A DNA stretch of 43,238 nt from Candidatus Poribacteria bacterium (GTDB lineage Bacteria; Poribacteria; WGA-4E; PCPOR2b), in the NCBI GenBank assembly GCA_022822785.1, contig JAJEAL010000119.1, forward strand, positions 1 to 43,238, in the 5' to 3' direction. The notes beneath the pieces were generated by a model. The model saw only the letters and a program-made list of their open reading frames with translations, made no database searches and was not told where the DNA came from. Of the stretch, positions 17,163 to 24,500 are shown piece after piece. The first letter of the stretch is position 1. Each line of letters opens with the position of its first letter. Position numbers and translations under genes: made by a program.

Positions 17163-18428
17163 ATGAAAAAACAGATTGGGTTGTTTTTTATTGTTCAACG
17201 CAGCCTTCGCCAACACGCACTTTCGACACTCATCACGATGGTATCAATCGCACTTGGCACGGGACTAGTTATGGCGGTCATTGCTATAAGAACACAGTCT
17301 GTTTTCGCGTTCACAGGGGGTCCGATAGGTTTTGATGCCGTTTTGGGCGCACGTGGTAGTCCGTTACAATTGGTGCTGAATACGGTTTTTCATCTCGAAA
17401 CCTCGCCGGGGAATATCCCGTGGGCGATGTATCAAGCCGTGGAAAGTGACCCGCGTGTTGACCTCGCCATTCCTTACGCGCTTGGCGACAATTATCACGG
17501 TTTCCGCATCGTCGGTACAACAACAACGCTGTTCACGGAGTTTGAATACCGCAAAGGGGCTCGCTTTCAAACACAAGGGGAGGGGCGTTTTTTCGATCCC
17601 AACCGTCAGGAGGCAGTCATTGGTAGTTATGCCGCACAGAAGTTGGGCTTAGAGGTGGGCGATCAATTCAACCCGTATCACGGCTTAGTGTTTGACGAAT
17701 CCATGCGGCATGATGAACAATATGTCATTGTTGGTGTGCTCGAACCAACCAATTCACCATCCGACCGCGTCATCTGGATTCCAATTGAGGGGATTTATCG
17801 GATGGAAGGGCATGTGTTGCGCGGCAGCGGCGAAGACTATGTCGCTCAACCCGGTCGAGAGATACCGGACGCACACAAAGAGGTCAGCGCAGTTATGCTC
17901 AAGTTTCGGAATCCGCAGATCGGTTTCATGATGGACGCCATGATTAACAAACAGGGGAAGGTCGCAACGTTGGCATGGCCCATAGGTGCGGTGATGGCAG
18001 GACTGTTTGACAAAATCGGTTGGATGAACCAAATTCTAGCACTTGTTTCCTATCTCGTTGTGCTCGTCGCGAGTGGTTCGATTCTCGCCAGCATCTACAA
18101 CTCAATCAACGAGCGGCGCCGTGAGTTCGCGATTTTGCGGTCGCTCGGTGCGCGCCGCAGAACGGTGTTCACAGTAATTGTGATGGAGGCAGCATCAATT
18201 GCCATGTTGGGAGCTTTGATAGGATTTATCGTTTACAGCGCGATTTTTACGTCGGCGTCCGCAATTGTCCGCGCCCAGACGGGCATCGTTCTAGACCTGT
18301 TTCAATTTCACTCTGTGTTCGTGGTCGCTCCGGTCTGCGTGGTGCTCTTAGGCATCATGGCTGGCATTGTACCTGCATTTAAGGCGTATCAGACAGATGT
18401 CGCGACGAATTTAACCCCCGTAAGTTAA
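17163..18428 (+). CDS. ABC transporter permease, FtsX/MacB type
   Basis: The 421-residue protein has one N-terminal helix (LITMVSIALGTGLVMAVIAI), a large periplasmic domain of about 230 residues (MacB-PCD type), and three C-terminal helices forming an FtsX domain. The motif NERRREFAILRSLGARR is the cytoplasmic coupling segment of this family. The partner ATPase is at 16360-17022. Neighbouring DUF3299 and His-rich lipoproteins point to a metal-linked export or delivery role, as in Vibrio Zrg. The ribosome site before ATG 17163 is weak. Confidence 0.9.
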   Translation: MKKQIGLFFIVQRSLRQHALSTLITMVSIALGTGLVMAVIAIRTQSVFAFTGGPIGFDAVLGARGSPLQLVLNTVFHLETSPGNIPWAMYQAVESDPRVDLAIPYALGDNYHGFRIVGTTTTLFTEFEYRKGARFQTQGEGRFFDPNRQEAVIGSYAAQKLGLEVGDQFNPYHGLVFDESMRHDEQYVIVGVLEPTNSPSDRVIWIPIEGIYRMEGHVLRGSGEDYVAQPGREIPDAHKEVSAVMLKFRNPQIGFMMDAMINKQGKVATLAWPIGAVMAGLFDKIGWMNQILALVSYLVVLVASGSILASIYNSINERRREFAILRSLGARRRTVFTVIVMEAASIAMLGALIGFIVYSAIFTSASAIVRAQTGIVLDLFQFHSVFVVAPVCVVLLGIMAGIVPAFKAYQTDVATNLTPVS

Positions 18429-18515
18429 TGCGAATTTAACCATGCAGCAGATCCGATACAATTTGTCAAATCTAAGTTCGCCGCCGGTGAGCTTTTTGCA
18501 TGAAAGGTTATCATT

Positions 18516-19040
18516 ATGAAAATCCCAAGATTTATATTGATATGGACAGCAATTTTAGCGATTACTATAACCCAATTGAGCTGCGAGGACAAGGAGGCAC
18601 AACATCCCAAACAGGAAGAAAAACAGGAAACCGATACACATCACGAACATACGGCACCCCACGGTGGAACCTTGGTTGTCTTCGGCGATGAGTTCGCGCA
18701 CATTGAATTTCTACTGGAAGAAGCCAATGGAAAACTAACTGGTTACGTGCTAGATGGCGAAGCGGAAAACCCAGTCCGACTCTCGCAGAAGACAATTGAA
18801 CTCAAGATACATCAAGAAGATACCCAGTCCGACTTTACGTTGCAACTTTCAGGCGTCGAAAATGTGCTCACCGGAGAGGCGGAAGGTGATACCTCTCAAT
18901 TTGCAGTACAATCGGACGCGTTAAGGGGCGTATCGGAATTCCACGCAGAAATCGTTTCCATTACCATCAAAGGTCAGAGGTTCACAGACATTGATTTTGA
19001 ATTTCCCGAAGGGAACGAGGGAACGCATAGCGACCATTAG
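18516..19040 (+). CDS. Metal-associated lipoprotein
   Basis: The 174-residue protein has a signal peptide with a lipobox LSC at about residue 23, a polar linker with THHEH, then HGGTLVVFGDEFAHIEFLLE and GKLTGYVLDGEA. The HGG...G...aHiE...G.l..Y.lD pattern recurs in small periplasmic proteins beside heavy-metal or zinc transporters. It ends in THSDH. AAAGG lies about nine bases before the ATG. It likely binds a metal ion outside the inner membrane and may hand it to the ABC system. Confidence 0.75.
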   Translation: MKIPRFILIWTAILAITITQLSCEDKEAQHPKQEEKQETDTHHEHTAPHGGTLVVFGDEFAHIEFLLEEANGKLTGYVLDGEAENPVRLSQKTIELKIHQEDTQSDFTLQLSGVENVLTGEAEGDTSQFAVQSDALRGVSEFHAEIVSITIKGQRFTDIDFEFPEGNEGTHSDH

Positions 19041-19056
19041 TTAGGAGACAAGAAAG

Positions 19057-19812
19057 ATGAGCTCATCTAAAACGCAACAGCGATGGCGCCCGTGGGTGAG
19101 GTTCGCAATGGTTGCCGCGGTTGTCGTAGGGCTGTCTCTCGGCATTTTTCAACTGATTCCAGAATCGCATCCGATGCGGGCGCTTCAGGGTATGACCGCA
19201 GGAACAGATAAAGTCATCGAACCGGTTACCGTGCAAGGCGTCCCGTTAACAACCACGGGAGGGACCGTTGACATACCTCAATCGGGAGACGGTACAGGTG
19301 CACAACCGACGCCGACTGCTGCTGCACCGGTTCCCAAGCGTAGGGGCGGTCAGAATGCAGACCAGAAAGACGGGTATCAATTGCTCACCTTCGACACGTT
19401 GATCAGCTACCCAATCAAAGAACCAAATTGGGCAAAAATGACCGACCCAGTCTACATTTCCTCACTTAATCTCGACGCGCAGATTGCCCCGGCGCTTCAA
19501 GCGATGAACGGGAAGAAAGTGGAGATACAAGGCTTTATGCTGCCGCTCGATATGTCAGACGGTAATCTTCAGACATTTATGTTGCTCAAGGACCAGATGG
19601 CGTGCTGCTTTGGCAATATCCCACGCCTGAATGAGTGGGTGTATGTCCGGGTGCCAAAAAAGAAGCAAATCAACGTCCACCAAGATGTGTTGGTAACGTT
19701 GTTCGGCACGTTGCACGTCGGGGCAAAGTTTGAACAGGAAATACTCACCGGCATCTACCATCTTGACCTAGATCGGATACAGGTCAGCACACTCCGACTT
19801 GATAGATTGTGA
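19057..19812 (+). CDS. DUF3299 protein, membrane-anchored
   Basis: The 251-residue protein has one N-terminal helix (FAMVAAVVVGLSLGIFQLI), a Pro/Thr/Ala-rich linker (~70-100), and a C-terminal DUF3299 domain: NGKKVEIQGFMLPLDM, then QMACCFGNIPRLNEWVYV with a CC pair. DUF3299 proteins are found with MacB-type transporters in zinc loci; the function is not settled. It starts 16 bases after the lipoprotein gene with AGGAG upstream, and its stop lies just before the next gene, so the genes are probably co-translated. Confidence 0.88.
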   Translation: MSSSKTQQRWRPWVRFAMVAAVVVGLSLGIFQLIPESHPMRALQGMTAGTDKVIEPVTVQGVPLTTTGGTVDIPQSGDGTGAQPTPTAAAPVPKRRGGQNADQKDGYQLLTFDTLISYPIKEPNWAKMTDPVYISSLNLDAQIAPALQAMNGKKVEIQGFMLPLDMSDGNLQTFMLLKDQMACCFGNIPRLNEWVYVRVPKKKQINVHQDVLVTLFGTLHVGAKFEQEILTGIYHLDLDRIQVSTLRLDRL

Positions 19813-19840
19813 TATAATGGTAAAGGGAGGCATGAAAACA

Positions 19841-20908
19841 ATGAAAAAGCTGGTGCTTTTTTTATTAATACTTGGTGTATCTGTCGCCTGCGCCTTAGCT
19901 CAAAGCCAGCCGCCTGAAGAGCTGAAGACATTCACGCCAGATAAAGAGGGAAATATATTCATGTTTGGAGGCAGTCAGTTCCGAGCGGCAACCGAACGTA
20001 TCAACGGAAGCATTGCGCTCAACCCCGACGCGCTGCATAAGACGTTTAAGGCGATGTTCCAACTGGATATGAAACGCCTGAAAATAGAAACTGTTATTGA
20101 TAGGGGGATACAGAAGGTTGTGTGGAACGCCGCTGTCTACCCGCAAGCCATTCTTCGGATTGAAAGCCTAGATGTCGTAGAAGATGTCGGTCTGGTTGAT
20201 GGCTTACCCATCACGACTGATGCCAAGGCGACCTTTGAGTTCCACGGTGTCAAGAAGTCGGTGGAGTTGAAAGATTTACGGTTTACCTATTTTCCAAAAA
20301 ACAGTCGGTTTGTCCAATGGTTACCGGGTGATGTCCTGCGGCTCGTTGGCGGGTTTGAAATCGAATTTGAGGATTACAACGTTGAGACAAAGCCGGAATT
20401 GACTTCGCCAATTTCGATCCACTTTAGTCTTTTTGCCGTTGATATCGCTGAAGCGGTCTCCGTGCCCGCCGAAAGGATTGGTGACTATCTACGCGTTCCG
20501 TTCAGTTTTCTCGGTGACTATTGGCTTGATGAGCCGGACTGGCAGAAGCTGACAAACCCTCAATACATAGCTTCGCTTTCTTACGAGAAGCAGATCCCCG
20601 ATAAAGTTAAACAGATCGATGGGGAAAAGGTCGCTATCACAGGATTTATGCTTCCGATTGACGTTGATAAAGGGAAGGTTCGTCGATTTTTGCTGATGAA
20701 ATCGACGATGTCGTGCTGTTTCGGCGTCGCCCCACGTATTAACGAGCTAGTCTACGTCGAATCACCAAAAGAGCGGAAGATTCAGGCGGTGATGGATATG
20801 CCAATCACTGTTTTTGGTAAACTGTCGGTCAGCCAGCAGTTTCGGGAAGATCTGATGCTGATGGGGGTCTATCAACTAGAGTTAGATAAGGTAAAACGTG
20901 CGCGATAA
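19841..20908 (+). CDS. YceI-like domain fused to DUF3299
   Basis: The 355-residue exported protein combines a YceI-like beta-barrel (about residues 30-205; FEFHGVKKSVELKDLRFTYF) with a C-terminal DUF3299 domain (GEKVAITGFMLPIDVDKG, TMSCCFGVAPRINELVYV). The CC pair is kept. A signal peptide (KKLVLFLLILGVSVACALA) precedes the YceI part. GGGAGG at 19825-19830 favours ATG 19841 over ATG 19832, 19817 or TTG 19799. Together with the preceding DUF3299 gene it forms a tandem pair. YceI binds hydrophobic polyisoprenoid-type ligands in other proteins, so this fusion is unusual in a metal locus. Confidence 0.85.
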   Translation: MKKLVLFLLILGVSVACALAQSQPPEELKTFTPDKEGNIFMFGGSQFRAATERINGSIALNPDALHKTFKAMFQLDMKRLKIETVIDRGIQKVVWNAAVYPQAILRIESLDVVEDVGLVDGLPITTDAKATFEFHGVKKSVELKDLRFTYFPKNSRFVQWLPGDVLRLVGGFEIEFEDYNVETKPELTSPISIHFSLFAVDIAEAVSVPAERIGDYLRVPFSFLGDYWLDEPDWQKLTNPQYIASLSYEKQIPDKVKQIDGEKVAITGFMLPIDVDKGKVRRFLLMKSTMSCCFGVAPRINELVYVESPKERKIQAVMDMPITVFGKLSVSQQFREDLMLMGVYQLELDKVKRAR

Positions 20909-21029
20909 ACAGAACAATCTAAGGCATCAGTTGTCGCACCGTAGGGGACACGCCGCGAAGTGGTTGAGTTTTTTGCTACTCGCCATTTTCCTGATTCATT
21001 CGGACGCCCAATCAAAGGCAAGTGTGTAG
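20898..21029 (+). pseudogene. Possible remnant of a signal-peptide gene start
   Basis: A 43-codon frame from GTG 20898, overlapping the end of the YceI-DUF3299 gene, encodes a signal-peptide-like stretch (KWLSFLLLAIFLIHSDAQSKA) and then stops. It resembles the second signal segment of the TonB receptor (KWLRLVLSAIFLMYF...SSFA). It could be the former start of the receptor gene, left behind when the block at 21140-21690 came between. This is inference, and the frame could be noise. Confidence 0.35.
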
Positions 21030-21109
21030 AATCTATCCCTGATACTCCCACTGTAGATGGGAAATCCCTACTTCACTATCCTTGGCAGCCGATTGGTAAA
21101 ATAGAAAAC

Positions 21110-21138
21110 TGTCGAAGTTAATCCCCTTGTGTTATAAT
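21110..21138 (+). promoter_or_regulatory. Possible promoter before His-rich copy 2
   Basis: TATAAT at 21133-21138 preceded by TGTG gives an extended -10; the -35 (TGTCGA region) is poor. It lies 50 bases before the TTG start, like the promoter of copy 1. Confidence 0.45.
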
Positions 21139-21187
21139 GTTTTTATTCAGTTTCCAAATATCCCACTCTTGAAAGAGGTAAAGGCTC

Positions 21188-21508
21188 TTGCAGAGCGATC
21201 GAATCCACATTTATCCAACTCGCTGGATAATTGCGCTGGGTATTTCTTATTGCCTGATGGCAATAAGCTTGGTTGGACTTCCACATGAACATGAACATCA
21301 CCACGAACATGACCATACGCACCACTGTTCGACAGATTGCTCTGCTTGTTTCTTCAGTGCCAATCACGTCGGTATAGAATTTGATCAGGTTGACACTGCC
21401 AATGTTGATACGTGCATCTCAATCCACCCGCCTTTCGACTCTACTTTCATTTTCACGACACTCAGCAAAAGTATCCAAAGTCGTGCCCCACCAGCGTTCT
21501 CCGCTTAA
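21188..21508 (+). CDS. Small His-rich membrane protein, DUF2946-like (copy 2)
   Basis: The 106-residue protein starts at TTG 21188 after AAAGAGGTAAAGG, nearly the same leader as copy 1 at 14801. One helix (RWIIALGISYCLMAISLVG) is followed by HEHEHHHEHDHTHH, then STDCSACFFSANHVGIE and a C-terminal SRAPPAFSA. The core aligns with copy 1, whereas the His run differs in sequence. It precedes the TonB receptor and probably works with it in zinc or copper handling at the envelope. Confidence 0.78.
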   Translation: MQSDRIHIYPTRWIIALGISYCLMAISLVGLPHEHEHHHEHDHTHHCSTDCSACFFSANHVGIEFDQVDTANVDTCISIHPPFDSTFIFTTLSKSIQSRAPPAFSA

Positions 21509-21638
21509 TTTGTTGGTCTAATCCATATTCCTGCTTTTGTTTAATTAATTGCTGCCTTTCCCGGCGGATTTGATGCTAGTGTTAGTATGCCTCAGTTATG
21601 GTGCTGGGAAGACGATCTATTTATATCTAGAGGAAATT

Positions 21639-23897
21639 ATGTTTACCTGTTTTTTTAAATGCACCTTGTTACTGATTACATTTACTGTGAAGTGGCTCCG
21701 TCTTGTGCTATCTGCTATTTTTCTCATGTATTTTATAGAAGGTAGCTCCTTTGCCCGCAATATCTCCATCTCAGGAGAGGTGATTGATGCAGCGACGGAA
21801 ACTCCCCTTGTGGATGTCCATGTATCCCTGTTGCTCGACAGGGAAGGCACATCTTTGTTCCGAACCGGTAGGACCGGGCAATTTCGGTTTGACGACATTG
21901 CGCCGGGGACATATATACTTCGCTTCGAACGTGTTGGCTATGAAACATTAGATCAGGAAATCGTCGTCGATACAGAGCCGATGATAATAACTGTCAAATT
22001 AAAACATACCTCGTACCGACTCGGAGAAGTGGTTGTCACACCGGGTGATGAAGAACACGCTCATTTTGATAAAACAACCGACCTGAATGTGTCCGCACAG
22101 GAGCTTGACCGGCAGATGGGGGCAACGATAGCCGAGACACTCAGCGGAGAAGTCGGAATCGCACAGCGGACGATGGGCAGAGCCACCGCGCGCCCGGTGA
22201 TTCGGGGCATGGGTGGCGGTCGACTACTTATCCTTGAAGATGGCGGTCGCACCGGCGATAAATCTGCGTCCTCAGCAGATCACGCGGTCGCAATCGACCC
22301 CACCACGGCGACAAGTATCGAAGTTACACGCGGGCCGGCATCTTTAATCTACGGCTCAAGTGCACTTGGCGGCGTCGTCAATGTCAAGCGCGAGACTATC
22401 CCGCAAACGCTGCCCCACCGTCCAACGATGAACCTCACATTTCAGGGTGAGTCGGTCAATTCGGGGTTGACCGGAACCACAGGATTTACAATTCCGATCG
22501 GTGACCTTGCGTGGCGACTGGAATTGAACCGCCGCCGCACCGATGATACGCATACCCCTATCGGCATTCTAGACAACACGTCACTATCACAAACCAATTT
22601 TTCGACCGGTCTGGCAATGGTCAAGGATTGGGGGCATATCGGTATCTCCGGTGCGAGTTACCGCTCAGATTATGGGGTTCCCGGTTCACCGGAGGGACAT
22701 ATCCACGGCGTCACCATCGACCTTGACCGTCAGCGGTATGAGGGTGATTTTGAGTATGGATTTCAGCAGTCGTTTCTTGAAAAACTGAAAATTCACTCGA
22801 CCTACACACGCTATCAGCATCAGGAACTTGAAGCAAACAAGACACTCGGTGTTGAGTTTGGAGTTCTGACAACCAACATCTCCGCGTTGGCTTATATGCG
22901 TGGCGACGCGGTTGCCGGGGTTTGGGGCGAGTACCGTGACCATGCGACGGGCGGGTTTTACTGGACACCACACACACGGGAAATGTCGGTGGCGGGATTC
23001 TATTTGAAACAGAAACGACTCAACGAAGATTTAACACTACAAGGCGCGATTCGCTACGATGTCAGGCGGGTTGAACCGTTTAGGGAAGGTACTGTCACCC
23101 GCGCGGGAACGGTGGAACGACGGGACTTCGGCGGCCTATCAAGCGCAGTTTCGGGGATTTATCATTGGGATGACCACCTGGAAACAGGCGCCACCTTGAT
23201 GAAGACGTTTCGCACACCGGGAATCGAAGAACTTTTTTCAGATGGTCCTCATCTCGCCGTCTACTCCTATGAGATCGGTAATGCCGAACTCGGTTCGGAG
23301 GATGGATTCGGGACAGAGGCGTTTCTGCGCTATTCGGCGAAACATGTGAAACTCAATCTCACTGCTTTTCGCAACCAGATTTACAGTTACCTGATTTCGA
23401 CCAACATAGGGGAAAAGGAGTGGGGAAGTGGTGCAGCGGGATGGCTGTGGATATATCAATACCAGGGGCAGAATGCCATCCTTGAGGGTGCCGAATTTAG
23501 CGTTGATGCCGAAATTAGCCCACGATTTCAGGCGGAGGCAAGCACAAGTTACGTCAGAGGGACATTGGCAGACAGTGGATCACCACTTGAACGCATCCCC
23601 CCGCTCAACGGAAAAGTGGCGCTGCGATACGTCACGCAGCCGCTAAACCTGCATTTCACGGCGCGATTTTCAGATGGTCAGCACCGACTTGGCGAGTTTG
23701 AAGAGCCAACGGATGGATACATCGTCTACGATGCAGGTCTTCAGTTCTCGTTCCCATGGTGGCAACTTCAGCATCAGGCAGTTGTTACGGTCGAGAATAT
23801 CTTCGATACCGAATATCGTCAGCATCTTTCGAGAATCAAATTGGTGATGCCGGAGCCGGGACGGAACCTCAAACTTCTGTATCGACTGATTTTTTAA
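21639..23897 (+). CDS. TonB-dependent receptor, ZnuD-like
   Basis: The 752-residue outer-membrane receptor has a carboxypeptidase-regulatory-like domain (ISISGEVIDAATETPLVDV), a plug with RPVIRGMGGGRLLILEDG and SADHAVAIDP, and a barrel ending in Phe (LLYRLIF). The IRG.G..R...L..G....D.S..S.DHAVA pattern matches ZnuD-type zinc receptors (from memory). The start ATG 21639 follows TAGAGGAAATT. The N-terminus carries two signal-like segments in a row: FTCFFKCTLLLITFT, homologous to the start of the lipoprotein at 15244, and KWLRLVLSAIFLMYF. An in-frame GTG at 21687 would give only the second. Its place at the end of the metal locus supports uptake of zinc or a zinc complex. Confidence 0.92.
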   Translation: MFTCFFKCTLLLITFTVKWLRLVLSAIFLMYFIEGSSFARNISISGEVIDAATETPLVDVHVSLLLDREGTSLFRTGRTGQFRFDDIAPGTYILRFERVGYETLDQEIVVDTEPMIITVKLKHTSYRLGEVVVTPGDEEHAHFDKTTDLNVSAQELDRQMGATIAETLSGEVGIAQRTMGRATARPVIRGMGGGRLLILEDGGRTGDKSASSADHAVAIDPTTATSIEVTRGPASLIYGSSALGGVVNVKRETIPQTLPHRPTMNLTFQGESVNSGLTGTTGFTIPIGDLAWRLELNRRRTDDTHTPIGILDNTSLSQTNFSTGLAMVKDWGHIGISGASYRSDYGVPGSPEGHIHGVTIDLDRQRYEGDFEYGFQQSFLEKLKIHSTYTRYQHQELEANKTLGVEFGVLTTNISALAYMRGDAVAGVWGEYRDHATGGFYWTPHTREMSVAGFYLKQKRLNEDLTLQGAIRYDVRRVEPFREGTVTRAGTVERRDFGGLSSAVSGIYHWDDHLETGATLMKTFRTPGIEELFSDGPHLAVYSYEIGNAELGSEDGFGTEAFLRYSAKHVKLNLTAFRNQIYSYLISTNIGEKEWGSGAAGWLWIYQYQGQNAILEGAEFSVDAEISPRFQAEASTSYVRGTLADSGSPLERIPPLNGKVALRYVTQPLNLHFTARFSDGQHRLGEFEEPTDGYIVYDAGLQFSFPWWQLQHQAVVTVENIFDTEYRQHLSRIKLVMPEPGRNLKLLYRLIF

Positions 23898-23928
23898 GAG
23901 TAAAAATAACAGTTAGAGAAACAGCAGA

Positions 23929-24384
23929 TTAATCGATGCGAAACTCCTGCGCTACACCGTTGACAATGACTTTATAATCGCCCGCCGGAAGCGTACCGAT
24001 AGAAACCTGCTCTTGATACTCTGTCACGACCGTCGCGCAAGCAAGATTTCTCGGACGTATGGTTGTGATTTGGATAGTGATACTGTTTCCTTCCTGCGCT
24101 TGATGTGTCTCATGGTGTGCGGTACAACTATCTGATAACCATCCGGTCACCTCAACGGTTACTTGAACGGGGTGACTTTCCGCAAGCAGAACTTCTACAT
24201 CCGTGATAGGCATATCCGCAACGATTGACTCATCATCAACAACATCATTATCGCTGCTAGATGGCTCATCGATACCGTTGAGAATATCATCAACGACGTT
24301 TGCACAACCGATGTAGCATATAACACTGATGATTGTGGCAAACTGGACCGTACGATGAAGCAGTTGGAAACGGATTGTTTCCAT
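23929..24384 (-). CDS. Lipoprotein with small beta-sandwich domain
   Basis: The 151-residue protein starts at the complement of 24382-24384, five bases after AAGGAG. A signal peptide ends in YIGC (lipobox). After a Ser/Asp-rich linker comes a domain with VTVEVTGWLSDSCTAHHETHQ, ACATVVTEYQEQVSIGTLPAGDYKVIVNG. Two Cys (SCT, ACA) probably form a disulfide. Proteins of this shape occur widely as uncharacterised lipoproteins. It converges on the TonB receptor gene and shows no operon link. Confidence 0.75.
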   Translation of the reverse strand: METIRFQLLHRTVQFATIISVICYIGCANVVDDILNGIDEPSSSDNDVVDDESIVADMPITDVEVLLAESHPVQVTVEVTGWLSDSCTAHHETHQAQEGNSITIQITTIRPRNLACATVVTEYQEQVSIGTLPAGDYKVIVNGVAQEFRID

Positions 24385-24403
24385 GGTAACTCCTTATCCA
24401 ACA

Positions 24404-24500
24404 GGACTTACGCAAATTTGGCACACGGGGGTAGATTTTTGATTTTTAACCCCCTAAATCCCCCTTATCAGGGGGACTTATGAACGCGCTGCGTAAGTCC
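24404..24500. mobile_element. MITE-like element with GGACTTACGCA ends
   Basis: The 97-base element has perfect 11-base inverted ends, GGACTTACGCA (24404-24414) and TGCGTAAGTCC (24490-24500), and an inner CCCCCTAAATCCCCCTTATCAGGGGG. It encodes nothing. Similar ends are known from small nonautonomous elements in other phyla (from memory). Its right end supplies the last base of the TAG stop of the DUF6785 gene. No target duplication is clear. A solo end motif is at 14597-14607. Confidence 0.75.
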
